Positions 25,468-34,281 of a DNA stretch of 64,000 nt are shown piece after piece. Below the pieces are notes generated by a model that saw only the letters and a program-made list of their open reading frames with translations, was not told the origin of the DNA and made no database searches. Origin of the DNA: an uncultured Flavobacteriaceae bacterium (GTDB lineage Bacteria > Bacteroidota > Bacteroidia > Flavobacteriales > Flavobacteriaceae); assembly GCA_943842245.1 (NCBI GenBank), contig CALTAJ010000001.1, positions 558,001 to 622,000 of the forward strand. Reading direction: 5' to 3'. Numbering within the stretch: the stretch's first letter is position 1; each line of letters opens with the position of its first letter. Position numbers and translations under genes: made by a program.

Positions 25468-27798
25468 TTAATTATCCTTAGTAAAAGAAAAAGGTCTGGA
25501 TGAACTATTAATTCCAAAATCTTTATTTGGCTTACTATCCATCTCAAAATTTAAGCTACCTCCTTTTTGGATATCATTATAGTCAATCCATGTTTTATTA
25601 TAAATAGTTCCATTTAATTTCAATGATTTTATATAGTGATTGTCATACTTATTATCTTTTGCATTGATTGTGAATGTATTTCCATTTTGTAAATTCATTG
25701 TTACCTTTTCAAAGAGAGGACTTCCAAAAACATATTGTGGTACGCCTGGGGTGACCGGATAAAAGCCTAAAGCACTAAAAACATACCAAGCAGAGGTTTG
25801 ACCGTTATCTTCATCACCACAATAACCATCTGGGGTGGCAGAATACAACTTTTTCATCACGTCTCTAACTTTATTTTGGGCCTTCCATGGTTGTTTAGCA
25901 TAATTGTATAGATAAATCATATGTTGCACTGGTTGATTACCGTGTGCATAATTTCCCATATTTACAATCTGCATTTCTCTAATTTCATGAATGGTAAATC
26001 CATAATATGAGTCATCAAATTTTGGAGGCATTGTAAAAACTGTATCTAACATTTTTGTGAATTCTGAGTCTCCACCCATTAGGCCTATAAGACCTTGAAT
26101 ATCATGAAAAACCGACCAGGTATAATGTATACTATTCCCCTCTGTAAAAGCATCACCCCATTTTAATGGATTGAAAGGCGATTGGAAAGCACCATCTTCA
26201 TTTTTCCCACGCATCCATTTAGTTTCTGGGTCAAATAAGTTTTTATAATTTTTAGATTGCTTATAGAATCTTTTTGATATTTCTGGTTTATTCATCTTTT
26301 TAGCCATCTCTGCAATTGTAAAATCTGCATAAGCATACTCTAATGTGCGGGCAGCATTCTCATTGATTCCAACATCATAAGGCACATAGCCTAGTTTATT
26401 GTAATAATCAACTCCCTCTCTTCCAACAGATTGTTGTGGGCGTCCTTCGTTTATATTCGCATTTTTTAAAACAGCTTCTAACAAAACACCTTCATCCTTT
26501 TCATTCATGTTCCCTTTTAAATATGCATCTGCAATTATAGACGCAGAATTTGAACCAATCATACTTTGTCGATGCCCTGGACTTGCCCATTCTGGCAACC
26601 AGCCTGATTCTTTATAGGTGTTTGCCAAGCCCTCCATGATTTGTTTATTAAGCTCTGGATACATTAGATTGAAAAATGGAAATACTGCTCTAAACGTATC
26701 CCAAAAACCGTTATCTGTAAACATATATCCTGGTAGAACTTTTCCATTGTATGGGCTATAATGTACTATTTCTTCGTCTTTGTTAATTTCATAAAATTTT
26801 CTTGGAAACAGTAAAAGTCTATAGAGACAAGAATAAAATGTGCGAATATTGTCAACGTTATCATCTTCAACTAATAATTTTTGAAATTCATTTTCCCAAG
26901 AGGCTTTAGCTAGTGACTTAATATCTTTAAAAGCTTTTTGACCTATTTCTTGACTAAGATTTAGTTCCGCTTGCTCTAAGCTGATAAATGATGAGGCTAC
27001 TTTTACATTAACTTGTTCTCCTTGTTCAGTCATAAAACCAATTATAGCTCCTACATGATCTCCTTGACTTTCTGTGGAGTTTTCATTTAATTTCCAATTG
27101 TCAGACCAAGTATGTTTCCACTTAAAATCTTTATCAAAAACAGCAACAAAGTAATTATGGAAATTTTCTGGTACACCACCATTGTTATTTCTACAATAGC
27201 CAATAATTTTTCTTTCTTCTGGTATTATTTTTACCATACTGCCCTTCTCAAAAGCATCAAGTATAATATAAGAAGAATCGTTTTCAGGAAAAGTGAATCT
27301 AAACATGGCTGCTCTTTCTGAAGGAGTCACCTCCGCAACAATGTCATAATCTGCTAAATACGTTTTATAATAGTGTGGTTTAGATTCTTCTGCTTTGTGA
27401 GAAAACCAAGAAGCTCTTTCATCTTCATGGTATTTGAGTTCTCCTGTAACTGCCATAAGAGAAAAAGAAGCATAATCATTAATCCATGGACTTGGTTGAT
27501 GAGTTTGTTTGATTCCTCTGATTGTTTCATCATCATATTTATAAGCCCAACCATCTCCCATTTTAGCGGTTTGTGGGGTCCAGAAATTCATTCCCCATGG
27601 GGTGGCAATAGCTGGATATGTGTTCCCATTTGAAAGACTAAATTTAGAGTCTGTTCCCATTAAAGGATTAACTAAATCAACTAAACTCGAATATTGAGAA
27701 TTATTTAATAAGCTATTTTTATTATTTACTTTGTCGGAACAGGAAAGCACTGAAAATAGCACAACGGCCATTAATATTTTTTGTATAGTTTTTATCAT
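25468..27798 (-). CDS. GH92 family alpha-mannosidase, lipoprotein
   Basis: Glycoside hydrolase family 92 enzymes are calcium-dependent exo-alpha-mannosidases. The start of the catalytic region, VDLVNPLMGTDSKFSLSNGN with YPAIATPWGMNFWTPQT, is diagnostic. Later landmarks are FTDNGFWDTFRAVFP, GWLPEWASPGHR and the DEDNGQTSAWYVFSALGFYPV end. The lipobox (VLSC, C20) predicts a surface or periplasmic lipoprotein. The 776 residues are normal. It sits in an operon-like row with a mannose-6-phosphate isomerase cupin upstream and a sugar symporter downstream. Confidence 0.93.
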   Translation of the reverse strand: MIKTIQKILMAVVLFSVLSCSDKVNNKNSLLNNSQYSSLVDLVNPLMGTDSKFSLSNGNTYPAIATPWGMNFWTPQTAKMGDGWAYKYDDETIRGIKQTHQPSPWINDYASFSLMAVTGELKYHEDERASWFSHKAEESKPHYYKTYLADYDIVAEVTPSERAAMFRFTFPENDSSYIILDAFEKGSMVKIIPEERKIIGYCRNNNGGVPENFHNYFVAVFDKDFKWKHTWSDNWKLNENSTESQGDHVGAIIGFMTEQGEQVNVKVASSFISLEQAELNLSQEIGQKAFKDIKSLAKASWENEFQKLLVEDDNVDNIRTFYSCLYRLLLFPRKFYEINKDEEIVHYSPYNGKVLPGYMFTDNGFWDTFRAVFPFFNLMYPELNKQIMEGLANTYKESGWLPEWASPGHRQSMIGSNSASIIADAYLKGNMNEKDEGVLLEAVLKNANINEGRPQQSVGREGVDYYNKLGYVPYDVGINENAARTLEYAYADFTIAEMAKKMNKPEISKRFYKQSKNYKNLFDPETKWMRGKNEDGAFQSPFNPLKWGDAFTEGNSIHYTWSVFHDIQGLIGLMGGDSEFTKMLDTVFTMPPKFDDSYYGFTIHEIREMQIVNMGNYAHGNQPVQHMIYLYNYAKQPWKAQNKVRDVMKKLYSATPDGYCGDEDNGQTSAWYVFSALGFYPVTPGVPQYVFGSPLFEKVTMNLQNGNTFTINAKDNKYDNHYIKSLKLNGTIYNKTWIDYNDIQKGGSLNFEMDSKPNKDFGINSSSRPFSFTKDN

Positions 27799-27876
27799 GA
27801 TCTTAAAATTTACTTATAGAAAAAGGTGCGTCTGGTTATAAAAGAGATTAATAAATTTATAATTATTTTAATTTAA

Positions 27877-28227
27877 TTAAACTCTATTATAATCATCTTC
27901 AATTCGGACAATATCATCTTCACCAAAATAGGTGCCAGTTTGAACTTCAATAAAGACAACTTTTTCTGATTTTTTATTTTCAATACGGTGCTTAACTCCT
28001 TGGGGTATTAAAATAGTTTCGCCCGCTTTATATTCTTTAGTAACCCCATTAAGAGTTATATCCCCAACCCCATCAATTATAGTCCAAGCCTCAGATCGCT
28101 TGTAATGGTATTGATATGAGAGCCTTCCACCAGGATCAACTTCAATTCGTTTTAGTTTATATTTGGGCTGGTCGTGTATAACGAAAAATCGCCCCCAAGG
28201 GCGCTCTTCATTTTCAATTGATATCAT
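27877..28227 (-). CDS. Cupin mannose-6-phosphate isomerase (ManC C-terminal type)
   Basis: Small type II phosphomannose isomerase cupin. The family segment RPWGRFFVIHD, then GGRLSYQYHYKRSEAWTIIDGVG, GETILIPQGVKHRIEN and the end EDDIVRIEDDYNRV are clear. The start at 28227 (MISIENEERPWG) is chosen because an upstream ATG at 28260 lies inside the hairpin that terminates the preceding SusD remnant. It would convert mannose-6-phosphate to fructose-6-phosphate, matching the GH92 neighbour. The usual guanylyltransferase half of ManC is absent. Confidence 0.87.
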   Translation of the reverse strand: MISIENEERPWGRFFVIHDQPKYKLKRIEVDPGGRLSYQYHYKRSEAWTIIDGVGDITLNGVTKEYKAGETILIPQGVKHRIENKKSEKVVFIEVQTGTYFGEDDIVRIEDDYNRV

Positions 28228-28258
28228 TAGTGTTAATTTATGAATTATTAAAATAAAC

Positions 28259-28285
28259 ATTTACCCTTGTTAAGCAAGGGTAAAT
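28259..28285 (-). terminator. Perfect hairpin after the SusD remnant
   Basis: ATTTACCCTTG and CAAGGGTAAAT form an 11-base perfect stem around a five-base loop, 19 bases past the SusD remnant stop. It marks the old 3' end of the susD transcript. Confidence 0.75.
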
Positions 28286-28303
28286 GTTATTTTTTATTGA
28301 AAA

Positions 28304-28471
28304 TTAGTATCCTGGATTTTGTGTTAAATTAGGGTTAACGTCTAATTCTGCTTGTGGAATAGGAATAAAAACTTTATCAACTGTAGTTTGAACCCCAAAA
28401 GAATTCCCTGCACTATCAGTTTGACCATTTATATGTTGGGTAAGTTTTACATCATCGTTGTAGTATCGTTT
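28304..28471 (-). pseudogene. C-terminal remnant of a SusD/RagB lipoprotein
   Basis: About 55 codons of a minus-strand frame end VFIPIPQAELDVNPNLTQNPGY, the highly conserved tail of SusD/RagB outer-membrane glycan-binding proteins (IPxxExxxNPxLxQNPGY). A stop lies immediately upstream and no remainder of the roughly 500-residue gene exists nearby. SusC is also missing. The remnant is directly upstream of the mannose genes, so it records the loss of a SusCD pair from this locus. Confidence 0.8.
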
Positions 28472-28549
28472 TTACTGCAATAAGATTTTAGAATAGAATT
28501 AAGTTTAATAATTTTTTGTTTAAATACTAAATCCTTGATAGTAAAAACA

Positions 28550-28582
28550 AAAAAAGCTACAAATTTAATTTATAGCTTTTTT
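28550..28582 (-). terminator. Terminator downstream of the HxlR gene
   Basis: AAAAAAGCTA and TAGCTTTTTT form a 10-base stem with a 13-base loop. It lies 77 bases past the HxlR stop and, being flanked by A and T runs, could act in both directions. Confidence 0.6.
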
Positions 28583-28658
28583 AAAGTAATCATCTGAGAA
28601 ATGATTTATGGTTGGAATAAATATACAATATTTTTACTTGCAATAAACAATTAAATGG

Positions 28659-29108
28659 CTATTTTCCAAAATTTTTCATTCTTGATTTTTTATATTGACT
28701 TTTAAAATTTGAAATAATAATATCCTTGGGTTTCGATTTAATTAATTTTTTAAACTCTTTTGTATTACTTGATTGATTAAAGTCTACATTATCAATGGTC
28801 CAATTCTGTAATTCATAAATAATATTATACAAATCAACACCTCTATCGGTTAAATAATATTCTTTTATTTTTCGATCCAAAGGATTAACTCTGTAATTGA
28901 TTATTTCAAATTCAACAAGTTTTTTTAGTCTATCACTAAGAACATTTGATGCAATTCTTTCAGCTGATTCATTTAGAAATTGAGAGTAGGTATTTTTACC
29001 TCTGAATAAATCACGAACAATTATTAATGACCATCTGTCTCCAACAATATCCAATGACACCTTACAAGCGCAAATAGAATCTGTATTCTTGTACTTGATT
29101 TTATCCAT
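28659..29108 (-). CDS. HxlR-family transcriptional regulator
   Basis: Winged-helix regulator. The family start ICACKVSLDIVGDRWSLIIVRDL contains the conserved cysteine used as a redox or aldehyde sensor in several HxlR members. The recognition region TYSQFLNESAERIASNVLSDRLKKL and the wing RKIKEYYLTDRG follow. The 149 residues include a lysine-rich C-terminal extension of about 35 residues. It is transcribed divergently from the CAP lipoprotein gene at 29276, a possible target. Confidence 0.87.
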   Translation of the reverse strand: MDKIKYKNTDSICACKVSLDIVGDRWSLIIVRDLFRGKNTYSQFLNESAERIASNVLSDRLKKLVEFEIINYRVNPLDRKIKEYYLTDRGVDLYNIIYELQNWTIDNVDFNQSSNTKEFKKLIKSKPKDIIISNFKSQYKKSRMKNFGK

Positions 29109-29275
29109 TTATCATATTTTAATAAAAGCTTAATTTTTAATCCAAAAAAATTAAAAAATACTATATCGGTTTATGGCTAACTTATTGATAAATATAAGGT
29201 TATTTAAATTAATGTAATAAAATTCTTGATTTAAATAAATTAATTTATATTAAATTGAACTTTAGAAAAATAAAT

Positions 29276-29821
29276 ATGAAAAATTTACTTTTTATTTTAA
29301 TAATAGTTTTGTTTTCTTCTTGTTCGAAAGCACTTGATAACGTAGAAGAAAATTTAAATATTAATCTTTATGGATTAACTCAAGATGATATCGATCAAGC
29401 CTTAATAATCCATAATAATGCTCGTTCTGACGTTGATGTACCAAATCTTAAATGGTCTTCTTCTTTATCTAAAGATGCTTCTGAATGGGTCGCTATAATG
29501 GCTAATGAAGAAAGAATGTATCATTCTGAAAACGATTCTCGTCCAGACCAAGGAGAAAATTTATTTTATACAACAGCTACAGACTCTCTAACCTCAGCAA
29601 GAAAGGCTTCTCAACTCTGGTATGAAGAGATTGAGCTATATACATATTCCCCTATTTTATCGGGAGAAAATGATTTTTATGAAATAGGCCATTACACACA
29701 AATGGTTTGGAAAAATACAACTGAAGTTGGAATGGCAATGGCAGTTTCAAAAAGTGGTAAAACATATGTTGTTGCAAGATATACCCCAGGAGGCAACTAT
29801 GTTGGAGAATATCCTTACTAA
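29276..29821 (+). CDS. CAP/SCP-domain (PR-1-like) lipoprotein
   Basis: Secreted lipoprotein (lipobox FSSC near C16) with a CAP domain: IHNNARSDVDVPNLKWSSSL, MYHSEND with the conserved histidine, QGENLFY, and the signature GHYTQMVWKNTTEVGMA with the second histidine. The ATG at 29276 is preferred over an upstream TTG because it gives a normal signal peptide. CAP proteins may bind sterols or lipids or act as proteases in other organisms; no role is known here. Confidence 0.87.
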   Translation: MKNLLFILIIVLFSSCSKALDNVEENLNINLYGLTQDDIDQALIIHNNARSDVDVPNLKWSSSLSKDASEWVAIMANEERMYHSENDSRPDQGENLFYTTATDSLTSARKASQLWYEEIELYTYSPILSGENDFYEIGHYTQMVWKNTTEVGMAMAVSKSGKTYVVARYTPGGNYVGEYPY

Positions 29822-29914
29822 AGTTATTTAGTTTTAAATTTACTTAGTTGAGTTTTATAAAATTTGCAAAAGCTATTATAACTACTAACTTTATTCCGAT
29901 TTAAAAAAATTAAA

Positions 29915-30694
29915 ATGAAAAATTTATACTTTCTATTTTTGCTTTTCTTGGTGAGCAATTTAAATTCTCAAGATTTAGAATTATTCGAGAAAGATGTTTT
30001 TGTTTTTGAAAATGATACTCTCAATTATAGAATTCTAAAGCCCCTAGATTACGATTCAAGTAAAAAATATCCCCTACATTTAATTTTACATGGATCAGGT
30101 GAAAGAGGGAATGATAATGTTTCTCAACTTATACATGGAGGAAAGTTATTTTTAAAAAAAGAAAATAGAGAACAATATAAATCTTGGGTAGTATTTCCTC
30201 AATGTTCAAAAAATGACAGATGGCCAAGTATATCGAAAGATCAATGGGACAAAAATTTTGAAAATAAAACTATAAAACCTAATAAAAGTTTAGGTCTTGT
30301 TTTAAAGCTTATGGATAAATTCATAGAAAAAAAACAGGTTGATAAACAACGAATTTATGTAAGTGGACTTTCAATGGGCGGCATGGGAACTTTTGAAATG
30401 TTATATAGAAGGCCTGACATGTTTGCTGCTGCAACACCTATTTGTGGAAATGGAATTACTCAATTAGTTGAATCATATGCAACAAAAGTTCCTGTTTGGA
30501 TTTTTCATGGTTCAGATGATAAAGTAGTTAGTCCAAAACATTCTTTAAATATGGCAAAAGCAATCATAGAAGCAGGTGGAAGCCCTAAAATGACTTTATA
30601 TGAAAATGTTAGCCATGGTAGTTGGAATAATGCATTTGAAGAAAAAGATTTTTTAAAATGGATCCACTCAAAGTCCAAAAATAATAACCTATAA
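29915..30694 (+). CDS. Secreted alpha/beta hydrolase (esterase, PHB-depolymerase-like)
   Basis: Alpha/beta hydrolase with a signal peptide ending near residue 19. The oxyanion loop is LHLILHGSGERGND; the nucleophile elbow is VSGLSMGGMG (S153); the acid and histidine are probably in FHGSDDKVV and NVSHGSWNNAF. The composition matches the feruloyl-esterase/polyhydroxybutyrate-depolymerase-like group of about 260 residues frequent in polysaccharide-degrading Bacteroidota. Substrate not determined. Confidence 0.82.
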   Translation: MKNLYFLFLLFLVSNLNSQDLELFEKDVFVFENDTLNYRILKPLDYDSSKKYPLHLILHGSGERGNDNVSQLIHGGKLFLKKENREQYKSWVVFPQCSKNDRWPSISKDQWDKNFENKTIKPNKSLGLVLKLMDKFIEKKQVDKQRIYVSGLSMGGMGTFEMLYRRPDMFAAATPICGNGITQLVESYATKVPVWIFHGSDDKVVSPKHSLNMAKAIIEAGGSPKMTLYENVSHGSWNNAFEEKDFLKWIHSKSKNNNL

Positions 30695-30776
30695 TAAAAA
30701 AACTTGTGATTAATTTATTTACAAAGTTCACTATTCTGTAAATAGAATTTTTAATGTAAAGAGTAAAAGACTAACA

Positions 30777-32873
30777 TTAATTATTAATCTGATCTAATGC
30801 TTCTGAGATATTTTTTGAGGGACGAAGACAAACTTTATTTTCACATACATAAATAAGAGTTTCTTTTTTAAAAAAACGATCTTCTAACAATGGTAATTCA
30901 CTAGGTTTATCGCTGATTTGAAAAAGGACATTGGGGAGATAATTTTCCTGAATTTCTTTATTAATTTTTTTTGCTTCTGGCCCAACAATCACGACCTCTT
31001 TAAACGAATATGCAACTTTAGAAATTAATTGAGCCCATTGACTATAATTACTCCCTCTTCCCTCATTAAAATAAGAAACTATTCCACCAATCATTTTTTT
31101 AGCTTTAGTGCTATAGTCTTTATTCCCTAATAGATGACCAAGCATCCAAAAGTTTTCAGCCATAATCGAATTAGCAGAAGGAATTACATTATCATCAATT
31201 GATATAATTTCAGAGAAAAGAACTGGGTTTTCAGTATAAGTAAAAAATGGATTTTCAGTTGTTTCAAAGTTTATTATTGCATCTTGAATTAGCGTATTAG
31301 CTTGTTCTAAATAATAGGTGTTTCCTGTATTCTGATACAGGCCTAATGAAGCTTTTATTACAAAGGCATAATCTTCCAAATTTGCTTCTATTTTTGATTC
31401 ATTAGCTTGAAAAGTGTGCATCAACTTGCCTCTAGAGATGAGATTTTCTTCTAAATAAGAAAATATTTTCTTGGCCTGGTTAAGAAATTGCTCATCTCCA
31501 AAGGCCTCGAAAGAACTTAATAATCCAAGTATCATTTGCGCATTCCAAGAAGTTATAATTTTCTTGTCTATTAGAGGGAATTGCCTTTTCGCTTTTAATA
31601 CTGAAAATTTATTATCCCATACCTTTTGCTTTTTGACTAGTTGATCATTAGTGATTGAATATTTTTTCAGAAGAGTATTAAAATTATCTGCTTTTCTCAA
31701 ATGATAAAAAGAATTTTCAATTGGTTCGTCTAAATCAATTTGATAATAGTCTAAAATCAAATTTAAGTCACGACCAGCAACTTTTTTAAGTTCCTCAATA
31801 CTGAACATATAATAGCGCCCCTCTCCTTGATCATTATCAGCATCAATTGCAGAAAAATAAGCACCTTCGTTGTTTTCCATTCTGTTTTGAAGAAAAGTAA
31901 ATGTTTGATATACGGTTGATTTAAAAAGTGGGGTCTTAAATTCTTTATATGCATTTGCATAAAGAGTTAAAAGTTGAGCATTATCGTAAAGCATTTTTTC
32001 AAAATGAGGAATCTTCCATTCCGGGTCTATAGTGTATCGATAAAAACCACCTTCCAGATGATCGACTATTCCGCTATTAGCTATATTTTTTAATGTTTTT
32101 TTTAAATAAGCTTCAATTTTTTTATCCTTATTGACATTCTGATACTGTTGAATATAATTTAATTTTACGGGTGTTATGAATTTTTGATTTTGATTCTCAC
32201 CTCCATTAATTAAATCCCAATTACTTGACCAAAAAGACATTTCATTTTGAAGTATTTCGGGTTGTAATAACTTATCTTCTTTAGTGTATTCAAAACGGTT
32301 AACTTCTTGAATCCCCTTTTCTACTTTTTCAGCAAATGTTAAAAGTTGTTTTTTGTCATTTTCATAAAGACTTTGAATTTTACCTAATACCTCAAGCCAT
32401 TGATTTTTTGTGTGATAAGTGCCTCCATAAACTGGCCTTCCATCCGGTAGGCATATCACATTTAATGGCCAACCTCCACTTCCCGTCATCATTTGAGTGG
32501 CGGTCATATAGATATTATCAACTTCAGGATTTTCCTCACGGTCAACTTTAATACTTATAAATTTTTCATTCATATAAGAAGCTACATCGAAATCTTCAAA
32601 AGTTTCTTTTTCCATTACATGACACCAATGACAACTGGAGTAACCAATACTAACTAAAAGAAGCTTTTCATTCGGATTTTGATTTTTATAAACTTTTTTA
32701 TCCCATCGTTGCCAATAAATAGGATTTTTGGCATGTTGAAGAAGATATGCGCTGCTTTCAGTTTTTAAATTATTCTGGTTGATATTTTTAATATTTGAAT
32801 GATCACATGAAGTTACAAGCAACAATACTGAAAAAATAAAAATGCTTACAAAGAAGGTTTTACAATATTTCAA
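30777..32873 (-). CDS. DUF255 thioredoxin-domain protein (YyaL/SPATA20-like), lipoprotein
   Basis: A large two-part protein. The N-terminal thioredoxin-like DUF255 domain (about 35-200) has the ESSAYLLQHAKNPIYWQRW start, the CHWC motif at 81-84, KVDREENPEVD and GSGGWPLNV. The C-terminal part is an (alpha/alpha)6-barrel-like region with GGFYRYTIDPEWKIPHFEKMLYDNA. A lipobox (VTSC, C23) predicts a lipoprotein, which is less common than cytoplasmic family members. Length of 698 is normal. The biochemical role of the family is poorly known. Confidence 0.88.
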   Translation of the reverse strand: MKYCKTFFVSIFIFSVLLLVTSCDHSNIKNINQNNLKTESSAYLLQHAKNPIYWQRWDKKVYKNQNPNEKLLLVSIGYSSCHWCHVMEKETFEDFDVASYMNEKFISIKVDREENPEVDNIYMTATQMMTGSGGWPLNVICLPDGRPVYGGTYHTKNQWLEVLGKIQSLYENDKKQLLTFAEKVEKGIQEVNRFEYTKEDKLLQPEILQNEMSFWSSNWDLINGGENQNQKFITPVKLNYIQQYQNVNKDKKIEAYLKKTLKNIANSGIVDHLEGGFYRYTIDPEWKIPHFEKMLYDNAQLLTLYANAYKEFKTPLFKSTVYQTFTFLQNRMENNEGAYFSAIDADNDQGEGRYYMFSIEELKKVAGRDLNLILDYYQIDLDEPIENSFYHLRKADNFNTLLKKYSITNDQLVKKQKVWDNKFSVLKAKRQFPLIDKKIITSWNAQMILGLLSSFEAFGDEQFLNQAKKIFSYLEENLISRGKLMHTFQANESKIEANLEDYAFVIKASLGLYQNTGNTYYLEQANTLIQDAIINFETTENPFFTYTENPVLFSEIISIDDNVIPSANSIMAENFWMLGHLLGNKDYSTKAKKMIGGIVSYFNEGRGSNYSQWAQLISKVAYSFKEVVIVGPEAKKINKEIQENYLPNVLFQISDKPSELPLLEDRFFKKETLIYVCENKVCLRPSKNISEALDQINN

Positions 32874-33018
32874 AAGTTATTTTCCCTTTTTATTTTGAAC
32901 ATCAATTATTATTTAAGCGTTGGCGTTTTAAAATATTTACTCTAGAAATTTGATAAGATATATCCCGTGAATTTAGAACTTAATTTTACAATTTAAAACT
33001 TCTTACTAATTTATGTAG

Positions 33019-34056
33019 TTATTTAAAATTATACTTTTTTAAATGTTTCTTCATTAGCGGTATGAAAATAAAGGGAAAATAAGAAAGCACTAACATCATT
33101 GGATACCCAAAGGGTAAAATTGGACTGTCTTCTTTTGAATCTAAAACTTGATATGATTTTGAGCCGGAATGATGATGATCAGAATGCCTGGTTAACTCAA
33201 ATAAAAGTACTCGTCCAATTAAATGATCTGAGTTCCAGGAATGGAACGGTTTAACCCTTTCATATCTACCATTTTTAAGTGTTTTTCTTCGTAAACCATA
33301 ATGTGAAAAATAATTTTGGGCTTCCAAAACTGATATACCGTAAATAGCAGTTATAAAATAAATCAAAGTTACTTCAGCTCCGTATGTATTGAAAATTAAA
33401 TAAAATAAGATCAAGGGTAAAATAGTGTAAAGAATCATAGGATTTAAAAGAGTGTTTTTACCATTTAATTTCAACCTTTGAAACTCTAATTTCCATGCCT
33501 TAAAATAACCTCCTATCTGAGACTTTATAGCAAAAAAATAAAATATATCTCCTTCCTTTGCTGAACTTAGATCATCCGGTGTGGCAACATCTCTATGATG
33601 GCCCCCATTATGATAAGGAATAAAATGGTTTTGAACTGCGGTGAGAAGCATTATATGAGCGAAAAAAGTCTTTGTTTTATTTTTCGTCTTATGCCCTAGT
33701 TCATGGCCAATATTAATTCCATTTACCCCAAGAATTGTTCCCATCATAAAAATACTTGCGATAAGATCTGATAGCATTACTGAATCTTGAGAAACAGCTT
33801 GAAGAAAACTATAAATAATAAATAAATGAAGTGGAACAGATAAATAAAGAACTAAATCATAGAAAAAATCATTATTCGCTAGATCTTTTTCAACACTCTC
33901 AAAGTTATAAGAATTAGGAGGGAAAATATATTCTATGATTGGAACCATGACATAAAGGAAAAAAAGACCGAAATATGCTAGGATTCCCGTTGAATGAAAA
34001 GTAAATAAACCGAGCAATGGGACTATATAAGCTCCAAAATATTTAAATTTTTTCAT
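33019..34056 (-). CDS. alkB: AlkB-type alkane 1-monooxygenase
   Basis: Integral-membrane diiron hydroxylase that oxidises the terminal carbon of alkanes. All AlkB motifs are present: HELGHK (118-123), HNGGHH (149-154), the HYG motif in NYFSHYG (248-254) and the third box LTRHSDHHHSGSKSYQVL (288-305). Six hydrophobic segments fit the known topology, and 345 residues is slightly short because there is no rubredoxin fusion. No rubredoxin or reductase gene is adjacent, so electron partners must be elsewhere. The HYG and long third box separate it from ordinary desaturases. Confidence 0.9.
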   Translation of the reverse strand: MKKFKYFGAYIVPLLGLFTFHSTGILAYFGLFFLYVMVPIIEYIFPPNSYNFESVEKDLANNDFFYDLVLYLSVPLHLFIIYSFLQAVSQDSVMLSDLIASIFMMGTILGVNGINIGHELGHKTKNKTKTFFAHIMLLTAVQNHFIPYHNGGHHRDVATPDDLSSAKEGDIFYFFAIKSQIGGYFKAWKLEFQRLKLNGKNTLLNPMILYTILPLILFYLIFNTYGAEVTLIYFITAIYGISVLEAQNYFSHYGLRRKTLKNGRYERVKPFHSWNSDHLIGRVLLFELTRHSDHHHSGSKSYQVLDSKEDSPILPFGYPMMLVLSYFPFIFIPLMKKHLKKYNFK

Positions 34057-34281
34057 TTGCTAATTTATTTCTTTTAAGATAAAACTACAAAATCCTTATT
34101 TAAAAGAATCCTTTGAATTTTACTATTTAATGATATTACAACTTTTTTTACTACTTAGATTAACCTAAATTGTGTTTGTAATGTCTTTATTCATATTTAT
34201 GGTTTGTAATAAATCCTAATTAGCTTTCTACTACATTACTAAAATATAAGAGTTTAAAAAGGATTACTTTCCATTAAAAGG

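Noticed and set aside
33019-34056. Fatty-acid desaturase for the membrane diiron protein
   Set aside because: The HYG motif and the long third histidine box with RHSDHH and SYQVL are AlkB features and do not occur in ordinary desaturases.
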